A stretch of DNA of 64,000 bases from Drosophila persimilis (taxonomy: Eukaryota > Arthropoda > Insecta > Diptera > Drosophilidae), in the NCBI RefSeq assembly GCF_003286085.1, contig NW_020825313.1, forward strand, positions 4,216,001 to 4,280,000. The letters are read 5' to 3'. Within the stretch, counting starts at the first letter, position 1; the number at the start of each line of letters is the position of its first letter. Positions 30,265 to 41,076 of this stretch are shown piece by piece. The notes under the pieces were generated by a model, which saw only the letters and a program-made list of their open reading frames with translations, did no database searches and was not told where the DNA came from. The position numbers and the translations under genes are program-made.

Positions 30265-32116
30265 GGTAGGTTAGGTGAGGTTGAGGCGGCTGCCGGGCTC
30301 GCTCGGAGCCCGTCACACTTTTGTAGGCAGTCTAGAGCCTCCCTGATTGCTTGCCTTATGTTTAGCTGTTCAGAGTAGATTCCCCCTCCGACTCTGTCGT
30401 CCAGCTTTGATCTGTCTGTAAAGATGTTTATGGCCCCATCTGGGCCTGCGAGTCCCTCGAGCCATTCGTCTCTGTGAGGGATGATTGTGTCGAAGGGGGT
30501 GACTGTGGAACTCTCTTGGAACTTGGTAGTCTGTTTTTGAGGGGACGGTATTGCTTTTATTTAATATGCCCACGAGTCTCTCAAAGGTTTTGAGGAGGAA
30601 GGACGATAGGCTGATTGGTCTAAAGTCTTTTGCAGCTGAGTGCGAGGCTTTCCCAGCTTTGGGAATGAAGACTATCTTTGCCTTAAGCCATGTTCGCGGG
30701 ATTGTACCCACAGCCAGTATCTTCCTGAAGATACCTTGTAGCCAGTTGATGGCCGTATCTCCGGCCTTCTGAAGTTGGGCCGGGATTACCTGGTCTGGGC
30801 CTGGCGATTTGAACGGGTTGAAGCTGTTTATTGCCCAGCTTATGTTACGTTTTGTGAGGATGTGATCCATCGAGATTACCGGTCCCTCTCCTGGAAGATG
30901 TGCCGTCTCGATGGTTGTGCACCCTGGAAAATGTGTGTCTAGTAGAATGTGCAGGGACTCCTCACTGGAGTTAGTCCACGTGCCGTCATTCCTTTTAAGA
31001 TACCCTACCGAGGGGTTAGTTTTTGAGAGAATCTTGCGAAGCCTTGCGGCCTCTGACGTTTCCTCAATTTCCGAGCAAAATTTTTGGCAAGAGGCCCTTT
31101 TTGCTTTCCTTGTTTCCTTTTTATATAGTGACAAACTGATTTTGTAGTCTGCCCAGTGGCTCTCCTCGTTCGCGCTTTTGGCCCTGTTGAAAAGGGTCCT
31201 GCAGCTTTTACGTAGGATGTCTATTTGTTTTGACCACCAGGGGGGTTTCTTTTTCCCCCTAGGTTTGCTAGAGGGGCATGCTGCCGCGAAGGCTTTGTTG
31301 CATGCCTCTGTGAACCCGTTTCACTAGGCGATCTAGGACGTCTTTGGTGTCAGGGCATGATGGTGCTTTGGAGGGGAGTAAGTCCTCCAGGGCTGAGCTA
31401 TATTTTTCCCAGTTGGCTTTCCTGGGATTAATATAGTCCTTAGGTTTCGGACACTCGAGGGATAGTGTGGTCTCGATGTATCTGTGGTCAGAGAAAGAGT
31501 GGTCATCAAGGACTTGCCAACTCTTGACTATGTCTAACAGGCTGGAAGACACTAGGGTGATGTCAATAACCTCCTGTCGATTTTTAATTATAAAAGTGGG
31601 GTCGTTGCCCCGATTACAAATAAATAGATTTGAGTTAAGGATGAAGCTGAAAAGTGACTCACCCTTTACATTTGTGTTCGAGCTCCATTGAGTGTGGTGA
31701 GCGTTGGCATCGCAACCTATTAATAGGTCTATGTCCGACCTCTCGCTGTCGCTGGCTAGTTTGCGAACAAGGTCGTTGGGAGGATCGTTTCCCTCATGGG
31801 CCATGTAGGACGACATCAGCCTTAGATGTGTCCCTTTCAGCTCTAGGCTTGCCGCCGTGTTGTTGCTATCGCTATAATTATGGAGCAGAAAGATATTAAG
31901 GTGCTTTCTGGCGAGAATGCAGGTGCGGGTTTTACCTTCATGTTGAGCTACAATTATCTTGTACTCCTTCGACCCTAGTCCACAAACCTTGTCTCCCACT
32001 ATCCAAGGTTCCTGGATCAGGGCTACGTCTGCTCCGCTCTCTTCGAGGCGGAGTATAAGAGCAGCGGATGCTGCTTTACAGTGGTGGAGATTGATCTGAA
32101 GGAGCCTCAGGGACAT
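30265..32116 (-). pseudogene. LOA-like LINE ORF2 (unit 1): endonuclease and RT with internal deletion
   Basis: ORF2 starts at ATG 32116 (MSLRLLQINLHHCKA), overlapping the end of ORF1. The apurinic-like endonuclease has LIQEPW, GCDANAHH and SFSDHRYIE. A frameshift near 31320 separates it from the RT segment (31134-30370): SPGPDQVIPAQL, FIPKAGKAS, FRPISLSSFLLKTFERLVG. Shortly after that motif, sequence jumps to the RNase H start (DRSKLDDRVGGGIYSEQL, with DGSK changed to DRSK) and soon to the 3' end. The RT palm with the YADD box and most of RNase H are therefore missing. The partner copy has the same lesions, so they predate the tandem duplication. Confidence 0.85.
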
Positions 32117-33234
32117 CCTTAGTGTTCTCCACCTCTGTAATGTCGGCATCCGGATCGTCCTCGACTTCCTCGTGGCAACACATCGCCTCGAAGTCGCATC
32201 TCAGCGTGCCATTGGTGGAGTAGCCCTCTGGGTGTATCTCTGTGTGATCGTCGGGTGCTTCGATCTCCGAGGCAGCGTCCTGCTCGACTGGCTTGTCGAC
32301 AGGACGTGCCTCGGCCGCCGCATCCGACTTGTAGACCTTTACGGTCACAGAGCTCAACCCAAAATTGAGCTCGCCTTTGGCAGCCTCAATCGGGGCCAGC
32401 GACTCTTTGTTGAGGACGACCACCGCCTGGTTTGTGGGGACCTGTGTCTTCTTAACTTTGACCACCTTCCAGTCCGCTGTTGGGGGTCCAGGCTACTTTT
32501 CCAGCAGCTCGAAGCAGCGGTCGGCCAGTGCCGCTTCCACCCACTTCCACTGGTTCTTAGGGATTCGGGAGTCCGCGCTGCCTTTGTCCAGGACGCCAAT
32601 CAGCGTCCTTTCCCTGGCAATCTGCACGAACGATGTGTTTGGCAGTACGCTGAAGCGCTTCGGTGTTGGCACAGGAGTCTCTTGCGAGCGCTGCCTCTTT
32701 GTCTGAGGGGCTTCCTTCTTCGGTGCTTCCTTGCCAAAGGTCGGCAGCACCTTCGAGGCCCATTCAACCTTCTTTAACCAACCAGCCCAACGGATAGGGC
32801 TGGACATCTGGCTTGCGTTCTGCCGACGGAGTATATTGCCAGCACTCCTTCTATCGGCATATGTAAAAGATTTGGCTTGGACACTAATAGATGGTAACTC
32901 ATCACCCTCCACTATAACTGCAGGCAGGGCAGCCGCAGGATTGCATAGCCCCTTTGCCAAGGTATCGGTTTTGGGACCCATTCACCACCCACTCCGAATC
33001 CGGGATGGGACCCGTTTGGGCTCTCCCTAGCATCTTCCGCCGCGCAGGTTTTCACTGCTGATTTGCGGGTCGGGCCAGGCCTTTGGGCCGCTGCCTTCCC
33101 CTGTTTGGGATTGCTACCTGTTGGCAGTTGGGGAGTGCCAGACTCATTTTTTTTGTTTTTTATATCTTCCATTCGTTTCCCCCGAGCTGCAGAGAAGGGG
33201 TACGGTCCGTCCGAGCAGAGATCCACGTTGCCCG
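32076..33234 (-). pseudogene. LOA-like LINE ORF1 (unit 1), broken
   Basis: Two segments in minus orientation encode parts of the ORF1 protein (DUF4780-like RNA-binding protein). The upstream part includes IARERTLIGVLDKG and NQWKWVEAALADRCFELLEK followed by TAG at 32493-32495. The downstream part (32465-32076) starts WKVVKVKKT and has VLNKESLAPIEAAKG and an acidic tail. About 60-90 residues between ELLEK and PTADWKV seem deleted compared with the related ORF1 at 58208-59236. A one-base indel near 32976, absent from unit 2, also breaks its N-terminal half. Confidence 0.75.
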
Positions 33235-33237
33235 AGC

Positions 33238-33443
33238 AGACTGCCGATTTTCTATCGCCTTGCACCGAAGGCAGAAATCGTTGAAAAATATTGCGAATCT
33301 AATTTGTGCTCATCAGGGGGGATTGGTTTCCTTCAAATTTCGGAGCTTTTGGTTGAATCACACAAACCATATCGGACAAAATGGCCAAGAACCTTGAAAA
33401 CTTAAATGGGTATTATTAATGATCGTATTTCATCAGACTTTAA
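33238..33443. repeat. R segment, copy 2
   Basis: Essentially identical to 30059-30264. It begins right after the three-base filler at the tandem join. Confidence 0.85.
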
Positions 33444-35295
33444 GGTAGGTTAGGTGAGGTTGAGGCGGCTGCCGGGCTCGCTCGGAGCCCGTCACACTTT
33501 TGTAGGCAGTCTAGAGCCTCCCTGATTGCTTGCCTTATGTTTAGCTGTTCAGAGTAGATTCCCCCTCCGACTCTGTCGTCCAGCTTTGATCTGTCTGTAA
33601 AGATGTTTATGGCCCCATCTGGGCCTGCGAGTCCCTCGAGCCATTCGTCTCTGTGAGGGATGATTGTGTCGAAGGGGGTGACTGTGGAACTCTCTTGGAA
33701 CTTGGTAGTCTGTTTTTGAGGGGACGGTATTGCTTTTATTTAATATGCCCACGAGTCTCTCAAAGGTTTTGAGGAGGAAGGACGATAGGCTGATTGGTCT
33801 AAAGTCTTTTGCAGCTGAGTGCGAGGCTTTCCCAGCTTTGGGAATGAAGACTATCTTTGCCTTAAGCCATGTTCGCGGGATTGTACCCACAGCCAGTATC
33901 TTCCTGAAGATACCTTGTAGCCAGTTGATGGCCGTATCTCCGGCCTTCTGAAGTTGGGCCGGGATTACCTGGTCTGGGCCTGGCGATTTGAACGGGTTGA
34001 AGCTGTTTATTGCCCAGCTTATGTTACGTTTTGTGAGGATGTGATCCATCGAGATTACCGGTCCCTCTCCTGGAAGATGTGCCGTCTCGATGGTTGTGCA
34101 CCCTGGAAAATGTGTGTCTAGTAGAATGTGCAGGGACTCCTCACTGGAGTTAGTCCACGTGCCGTCATTCCTTTTAAGATACCCTACCGAGGGGTTAGTT
34201 TTTGAGAGAATCTTGCGAAGCCTTGCGGCCTCTGACGTTTCCTCAATTTCCGAGCAAAATTTTTGGCAAGAGGCCCTTTTTGCTTTCCTTGTTTCCTTTT
34301 TATATAGTGACAAACTGATTTTGTAGTCTGCCCAGTGGCTCTCCTCGTTCGCGCTTTTGGCCCTGTTGAAAAGGGTCCTGCAGCTTTTACGTAGGATGTC
34401 TATTTGTTTTGACCACCAGGGGGGTTTCTTTTTCCCCCTAGGTTTGCTAGAGGGGCATGCTGCCGCGAAGGCTTTGTTGCATGCCTCTGTGAACCCGTTT
34501 CACTAGGCGATCTAGGACGTCTTTGGTGTCAGGGCATGATGGTGCTTTGGAGGGGAGTAAGTCCTCCAGGGCTGAGCTATATTTTTCCCAGTTGGCTTTC
34601 CTGGGATTAATATAGTCCTTAGGTTTCGGACACTCGAGGGATAGTGTGGTCTCGATGTATCTGTGGTCAGAGAAAGAGTGGTCATCAAGGACTTGCCAAC
34701 TCTTGACTATGTCTAACAGGCTGGAAGACACTAGGGTGATGTCAATAACCTCCTGTCGATTTTTAATTATAAAAGTGGGGTCGTTGCCCCGATTACAAAT
34801 AAATAGATTTGAGTTAAGGATGAAGCTGAAAAGTGACTCACCCTTTACATTTGTGTTCGAGCTCCATTGAGTGTGGTGAGCGTTGGCATCGCAACCTATT
34901 AATAGGTCTATGTCCGACCTCTCGCTGTCGCTGGCTAGTTTGCGAACAAGGTCGTTGGGAGGATCGTTTCCCTCATGGGCCATGTAGGACGACATCAGCC
35001 TTAGATGTGTCCCTTTCAGCTCTAGGCTTGCCGCCGTGTTGTTGCTATCGCTATAATTATGGAGCAGAAAGATATTAAGGTGCTTTCTGGCGAGAATGCA
35101 GGTGCGGGTTTTACCTTCATGTTGAGCTACAATTATCTTGTACTCCTTCGACCCTAGTCCACAAACCTTGTCTCCCACTATCCAAGGTTCCTGGATCAGG
35201 GCTACGTCTGCTCCGCTCTCTTCGAGGCGGAGTATAAGAGCAGCGGATGCTGCTTTACAGTGGTGGAGATTGATCTGAAGGAGCCTCAGGGACAT
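33444..35295 (-). pseudogene. LOA-like LINE ORF2 (unit 2)
   Basis: Same content and lesions as the unit 1 ORF2: start ATG at 35295, endonuclease with LIQEPW, GCDANAHH and SDHRYIE, frameshift near 34500, RT segment 34313-33549 ending after FRPISLSSF, and a deletion that joins it to the first residues of RNase H. By eye I find no difference from unit 1 in this part. Confidence 0.85.
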
Positions 35296-36532
35296 CCTTA
35301 GTGTTCTCCACCTCTGTAATGTCGGCATCCGGATCGTCCTCGACTTCCTCGTGGCAACACATCGCCTCGAAGTCGCATCTCAGCGTGCCATTGGTGGAGT
35401 AGCCCTCTGGGTGTATCTCTGTGTGATCGTCGGGTGCTTCGATCTCCGAGGCAGCGTCCTGCTCGACTGGCTTGTCGACAGGACGTGCCTCGGCCGCCGC
35501 ATCCGACTTGTAGACCTTTACGGTCACAGAGCTCAACCCAAAATTGAGCTCGCCTTTGGCAGCCTCAATCGGGGCCAGCGACTCTTTGTTGAGGACGACC
35601 ACCGCCTGGTTTGTGGGGACCTGTGTCTTCTTAACTTTGACCACCTTCCAGTCCGCTGTTGGGGGTCCAGGCTACTTTTCCAGCAGCTCGAAGCAGCGGT
35701 CGGCCAGTGCCGCTTCCACCCACTTCCACTGGTTCTTAGGGATTCGGGAGTCCGCGCTGCCTTTGTCCAGGACGCCAATCAGCGTCCTTTCCCTGGCAAT
35801 CTGCACGAACGATGTGTTTGGCAGTACGCGGAAGCGCTTCGGTGTTGGCCCAGGAGTCTCTTGCGAGCGCTGCCTCTTTGTCTGAGGGGCTTCCTTCTTT
35901 GGTGCTTCCTTGCCAAAGGTCGGCAGCACCTTCGAGGCCCATTCAACCTTCTTTAACCAACCAGCCCAACGGATAGGGCTGGACATCTGGCTTGCGTTCT
36001 GCCGACGGAGTATATTGCCAGCACTCCTTCTATCGGCATATGTAAAAGATTTGGCTTGGACACTAATAGATGGTAACTCATCACCCTCCACTATAACTGC
36101 AGGCAGGGCAGCCGCAGGATTGCATAGCCCCTTTGCCAAGGTATCGGTTTTGGGAGCCAATTCACCACCCACTCCGAATCCGGGATGGGACCCGTTTGGG
36201 CTCTCCCTAGCATCTTCCGCCGCGCAGGTTTTCACTGCTGATTTGCGGGTCGGGCCAGGCCTTTGGGCCGCTGCCTTCCCCTGTTTGGGATTGCTACCTG
36301 TTGGCAGTTGGGGAGTGCCAGACTCATTTTTTTTGTTTTTTATATCTTCCATTCGTTTCCCCCGAGCTGCAGAGAAGGGGTACGGTCCGTCCGAGCAGAG
36401 ATCCACGTTGCCCGGATAAGGCATACTTAGAACAGGGGGCTGCCAAGTGCCTGAGCTCTCCGTTAACGACTGGGCTAGTTTTATATACCGGGCCCCCAGC
36501 CAGGCTGGCTCTCGGCACGGGTCGAATAACAC
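35255..36532 (-). pseudogene. LOA-like LINE ORF1 (unit 2), split by a stop
   Basis: A 286-residue frame (36532-35672) starts MLFDPCREPAW and contains a basic, Lys/Pro/Gln-rich middle (RSQETPGPTPKRFRVLP) followed by IARERTLIGVLDKG. It ends ELLEK at a TAG (35672-35674). The C-terminal segment (35644-35255) holds VVLNKESLAPIEAAKG and an acidic tail (EEVEDDPDADITEVE). The related ORF1 at 58208-59236 is continuous through this point, so an internal deletion plus stop is inferred here. LOA ORF1 proteins bind element RNA. Unlike unit 1, the N-terminal half is unbroken. Confidence 0.78.
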
Positions 36533-36849
36533 TCTTAGTCCGGCCCGGTGTGAGCTGAATGTGGGGGTTGGGATGTGGGTAGGTAGTGTGTAAGGATAGG
36601 GGAGTGTGTGAGCTACTTATACGAGGCGGCACCACAAGCGCATCGTCAGTGTTGCTACTTCGCGAACACCCGCTGGCTGACCGGGGCTGCTTATTTTCGG
36701 TACTCTCCTTAGGGATGTCCGCTTATTCGCAGCTGACCTACCTATATGACCTGCATATAGGTAGGTCGTTCGCTATCCGCAACCTGTGACCCGTCCGGTG
36801 GCCTCAGCTAGGCCCCCTTTGAGCCACCTCACGAGCTCATCAGACCAGA
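36533..36849 (-). promoter_or_regulatory. 5' UTR/promoter region of the LOA-like LINE (unit 2)
   Basis: Non-coding region upstream of ORF1, present only in unit 2. It contains an inverted repeat around 36740-36765 (GACCTACCTATATG...CATATAGGTAGGTC). LINE promoters are usually internal, close to the 5' end; no specific element is recognised. Confidence 0.5.
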
Positions 36850-37177
36850 TGGTTCACTGTTAGTACCCGTACTATAATAAATACACTGATTGGTGTCGAT
36901 TAAAAGAACCAAAAATTTGGAAAGGTACCATTTCATACATATGTAAACAATTTTCAGAAACCGAGTCAATTTCGCGAAGGGGCATTTTTCTCGTCCAAAT
37001 TGGAATTTTATGCTGACTAAGAATTATTTTCTATTTGTGACAAACTGGGGGATTACATAGGACGTCACTGAATACCGTAGTGCCACAGCCAAATATTAAA
37101 GTTAAAAGTTAATCTACTAGAATTTGAAGCTTTCAAAAAGTATTTGTCCTATCTTGAGCTCTGCCGTTTTCATACAT
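36850..37177. repeat. H repeat, copy A
   Basis: About 328 bp that match 54207-54535 almost base for base, starting TGGTTCA-CTGTTAGTACCCG and ending GCCGTTTTCATACAT, where a LINE begins in both copies. The last ~79 bp recur at 41964-42042 without a LINE. Probably original target DNA or another old repeat; no coding content. Confidence 0.88.
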
Positions 37178-37233
37178 AGGTTAGGTTAGCCCGGACGGCC
37201 CTCAGCGTGGCCACGCATAGGCCAATCTGGCCC

Positions 37234-40200
37234 TTATCTATCCGGATAGGGGGGCGTCCTTTTGGAAGCATCTTCCAGTGATGACAGCACTGGGGTGCCA
37301 AGGTATCTCCTCCTTGCCCTTGAGAAAGCCGGACAGTAGCAGATGAGATGTTCCAGGGTTTCGATAGCCCCAGGTTCATTACATTTCCTACAACTGTCTC
37401 TGTTGGTGATGCCTAGCTTTGCTGCATGTGCAGCAGCCAGACAGTGAACTGTAAGTATTCCCACTAGCAATCTACAGTCCTTTCGTGGTAGGTGCAGTAG
37501 GTAGTGGCTAAGTTTCTCGTTGCGTTCCTTGTACATTATCTTCGAGGCTCTGCAGGTGGTGGTACTGCTCCACCTGCTATCAGTCTGTGTTATAGCCTGC
37601 TTCTCTAGATCGTATTGCAGCGTTCTAAAGGAGACAGGCACGTTCTCGGTTCTCCTATTCTCCAGCCCGACGCCTTCCTTAGCTAGTACGTCCGCCGCTT
37701 CGTTTCCTTGGTGGCTGGGAACCCAATAGATCCGCTCTGTCTTTGTCGTGCTTAGGATGTATAATGCCTCCCTGCTCGCCAAGACACTTCTGGAACTGAC
37801 CGCGGACGACTGCATGGATCTTATCGCCGCTTGGCTGTCGACGAATAGGTTGACCGCATCGTGTGCTCGTTCTGTGAGGAGAGCGACCTCCGCTGCTTTC
37901 CCGATGGCAAAAACTTCTGCCTGGAATATGCTGCATTGGTCCGGTAGCTTATACGACAGCCTAATCTCAGGGTCTGTACAGTATAGGCCCGCTCCTACTC
38001 CTCCGTCCATCTTGGAGCCGTCTGTGTATATAGTGAGGTGCTCAGTTTGGTCCCTTCCAATTTTCCAGTCTTCAGGTACCAAAGATGTGGTTGTTTTGAC
38101 GTCAAGGCAAGTTTGGGGGGTCATGTAATCAGTTGATCTGGTCATGTCCCTGCCAATTGAACTGTGCCCGTATCCTTGTATCGATAGATTTCCTGATGCT
38201 ATAAGGCGTTGTGCTGCCTTTCCCGCAATCAGGCGAGCGTGAATGTCCAGAGGGTCGATTCCGAGTACAGTTTCGAGTGCTTTTGTTGGGGTTGACCTCA
38301 GCGCCCCTGTAATACAGAGCAGAGCCTGTCGCTGAGTCTTTTCCATAAGCTTATGGTATGTCTTCTTTTCAGTAGCCTGCCACCACACTAAGGCTCCATA
38401 CAGCAGAGTTGGTCGCACCACCGAGATGTAGATCCAGTGCATTAGAGCAGGTGACAGGCCCCATGTGCTGCTGAGCATCTTCTTGGATGCATAAAGCGCA
38501 ATGGTAGCCTTCTTCACCCTTTCCACTACATTGGGCCTCCATGCCAGCTTGCTGTCCAGTACTGTGCCTAGGTATTTCAACTGTGATTTTGGAGGCAGCC
38601 TAGTTTGGTCAATTTTCGGGGGGGTCCATATCGGTACCTTGTACCTCTTGGTAAAGAGGATGAGGTCCGTCTTGTCCGCGTTGATACTGAGTCCTACTTC
38701 TTCCGCCCACTCACGTATCTCCCTGAGTGTACGTTCCATTATGAAGCTGAGGGTCGATGGACATACACCCGTAATAAGTATGCTTATGTCGTCTGCATAA
38801 GCTGTTATTTTTGGGGCCTTCCTTTCAAATCTCTTAATGAGGTCGTCGACCACCAAATTCCACAGTAGTGGCGACAGGACTCCACCTTGAGGTGTGCCTC
38901 TGTGTGCCCCCTTTACCATGGAAGCAATGCCCCACTCCGATTGCACTCGTCTACAACTTAGGAGGTTTTTGATCCAGACGTTGATTGCAGGGTGTATGTT
39001 ATTCGCTTCTAGGCGACTTGTTATTGCGGTTGTGGCCACGTTGTTGAATGCTCCTGAGATGTCCACAAATGCTCCCAAAGCATACTTTTTGTTGTGAAGG
39101 GCGCTCTCGATGGTGGCTACTAGCGAGTGTAGTGCCGTCTCCACTGATTTCCCCTTGGTGTAGGCGTGTTGGTTTGTTGACATCAGTCCCCCTACGTCAT
39201 TCCTGATGTGAAAATCCAAAAGCTTTTCTAGTGTTTTTAGTATAAAGGAGGTCTTACCTCCTCCTTATCGGTCTGTAATCCTTGGGACTCACGTGGCTGC
39301 AATTTCCTGCCTTAGGGAGGAAGACAACTCTCGAGGTTCTCCATTGGATGGGGATATAGCCCGTACTTAGGCATGCTGAGTATATTGCGAAAAGCCATGT
39401 CGTAATAACCTCTTTGGTCAACTGCATCATGGCTGGAAATATCCCGTCCAATCCTGGTGCGCGAAGGAGTCTATGGCCCATTGGATTCTTTTAGTGGTTA
39501 ACAAACCTATTGGGGGGAGCTGTTCCTCAGTTGCTAGGTCCTGATGCTCCTTGGCGTCAGTGACCTCGGTGCATCCAGGGAAGTGCGCCTCCATTAGTGC
39601 TGTTAGGGCTTCTTTACTGCCCTTTGTCCACTGTCCGTTGTCTAGTTTTAGTTGGCTCTGTACTGTGGGCTGCTTTGAAAGCAGCTTCCGGAGCCTAGCG
39701 GTTTCGGGCACTTTCTCGATGTTGGATCAGAAGTTTCTCCACGAGTTCTTTTGTGCCTTACGTATTTCCTTCTTGTAGCTCCTAAGTAGGATTTTATATT
39801 CCTCATTGACAATCTCTTCGTTCGCTTGTTTGGCGATCTTGAAGAATTCCTTGAGGTTGTTCCTTTGGAGAGAGAGATCTCGGTTCCACCAGAGTGGCTT
39901 GGACCTCCTCTTCGTTCTCGAGGGTTGGCACGATGCATGGTAGGCGTTCAGTAACTCGTTGGATAGGGTCTTTAGGGACTTCTCTATATCCTTCGCAGAT
40001 TCCACTGAGCCCGGATTGGCGAGATTCGAAGTAACTGTCTTTTTAAACTTTACCCAGTTTGTGTTCCGGGGGTTTCTATAGACTGTTATCTTCGAAGAGT
40101 GTTTGAATTCGCACTTGAACTGAATGTACTTATGGTTTGAGAAGGATGGTCTTTCGAGAACTCTCCAGTCAGATACCAAGGTACTCTTTCCCGTTACAAG

Positions 40201-40732
40201 AGTTAGGTCTAGCACGAAAGTGTGTTCCTCCCCCACGTTTGCTACGTCTAAGATAGTGGATAAGATAAAGTCTAGGAGTGACTCACCTCTATCGTTGATG
40301 TCAGGGCTTCCCCACACATTGTGATGGGCGTTGGCGTCTGCACCGATGAGGAGTTGGAGATTTTTGGAGCCGGCTTCTGTCACCAGACTCCTAAGTTCTT
40401 CCGGTGGGGCGGGCCTGTCGTGTGCCATGTAGCAGGAAGCTGCCATTAGGCGCTTTTCCTCGCTCTCCAGCATCACCACCGTCAGGTCATCCGTGCTGTA
40501 ATGAGACATAAGATGAGCATGGATTCCCTTCCGTACGAGTACGGCGGTTCTGTTCCTGCTTACCGATGTTGAGTAGAGAAGGCTGTAAGGCCCCGGCCAC
40601 AGAGTTGCCTGACGCAATCCACGGCTCCTGGACTAAAGCTATGTCGGCGGGCCCTTGCTCCATGGCAATGAGGAGCTCCGCCGACGCTACCTTGCTTTTA
40701 TGAAGATTGAGTTGCAGCACCCTTAGTGTCAT
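37234..40732 (-). pseudogene. LOA-like LINE ORF2, copy A: endonuclease, RT, RNase H, zinc motif
   Basis: Start near 40732 (MTLRVLQLNLHKSKVAS). Endonuclease motifs are VQEPWI, GADANAHH and SFSNHKYI; a frameshift near 40600 and a ~21-base in-frame loss near 40215 affect it. RT spans 39711-38400, with breaks near 39430-39480 and 39240. The 661-residue frame 39219-37234 has AFVDISGAFNN, GTPQGGVLSPLLWNL and catalytic AYADD. RNase H is complete by motif: YTDGSKMDGG, FQAEVFAI, FVDSQAAI and WVPSHQGNEAADVL. A CCHC-type end (CRKCNEPG...HLICYC) closes the protein. The break near 39240 (IRRR then stop) is shared with copy B. Confidence 0.88.
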
Positions 40733-41076
40733 GGGTGGCTAACTCAACCTCGCACGACGGGTTGACTATGATTGTCAGGTCACCGTCCTCCTCCTCCTCC
40801 GAGTCGTCCAGCGCAAGACCCTGGGCGTCCTCCACTATGGTCTCCAGACCTAAGTCCTTCTCGACCTCGCCTGCCTGGAGGGTGTGCGCATCTTTGTCCT
40901 CGTGGTGGTGCTTTTTCAGCCGTAGGTAGACGCTACCTACGCCCCACGCCATCTTCCCGAACTTGGGATACAGAATGTTACTGCCTCCTTGCTGATCTGG
41001 AGGATCACATGCTGGCCCTCCTCGTTGGGTAATGGGCTACCAGCGTGTAGAACCCTCCAGCCTGCCGTTGGCACGT
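40698..41076 (-). pseudogene. LOA-like LINE ORF1 C-terminal remnant, copy A
   Basis: The frame reads KMAWGVGSVYLRLKKHHHEDKD and an acidic tail (DDSEEEEDGD), matching the end of the longer ORF1 in copy B. Copy A keeps about 56 bp here that copy B lost. The upstream part is missing because the LINE is cut at 41076. It overlaps the ORF2 start by about 35 bases. Confidence 0.75.

Larger units (their letters stand above)
30265..33234 (-). mobile_element. LOA-like LINE, truncated copy (unit 1)
   Basis: A minus-strand non-LTR element with ORF1 remnants, endonuclease, part of RT and the start of RNase H. The 3' end is the CCTAACC-rich sequence (plus-strand GGTAGGTTAGGTGAGG). It is cut at 33234 by the tandem duplication join, so its 5' UTR and ORF1 start are missing. 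Confidence 0.85.
30059..36414. repeat. 3.18-kb direct tandem duplication (R segment plus most of an LOA-like LINE)
   Basis: Unit 1 is 30059-33234 and unit 2 is 33238-36414, offset 3179-3180 bp. By eye only about half a dozen differences exist over the unit, clustered at 32649-32670, 32720 and 32976 versus their partners, including a one-base indel near 32976. The join at 33235-33237 has three extra bases (AGC) between LINE sequence (GTTGCCCG) and R (AGACTGCCG). The LINE continues past unit 2 to its 5' end, so unit 1 is the added copy. This is either a very recent duplication or an assembly artefact. Confidence 0.93.
33444..36849 (-). mobile_element. LOA-like LINE, longer copy (unit 2)
   Basis: This is the parent-type copy with the 5' region intact: ORF2 remnants, ORF1 and a ~300-bp 5' UTR to about 36849. 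It shares with unit 1 the RT-RNase H deletion, the endonuclease-RT frameshift and the ORF1 stop. The precise 5' end is uncertain, because the H repeat follows directly. Confidence 0.85.
37178..41076 (-). mobile_element. LOA-like LINE, second family, copy A
   Basis: Minus-strand LINE with ORF1 tail, endonuclease, RT, RNase H and a C-terminal zinc motif. The 3' end is CCTAACCTAACCT-like. It shares flank H and several inactivating lesions with copy B (54536-59260), so the two are one segmental duplication. It stops at GGCACGT (41076), where copy B continues into the rest of ORF1. Confidence 0.88.

Noticed and set aside
32172-32777. 201-residue plus-strand frame (and 35351-35956)
   Set aside because: Antisense of the LINE ORF1, duplicated only because the region is duplicated.
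36837-36845. TCATCAGAC at 33430-33438 and 36837-36845 as a LINE target duplication
   Set aside because: Copy 3 of R shows that target sequence continues past this motif to AAGGTA on the 3' side, and the 5' side continues into unrelated sequence, so the match may be chance.
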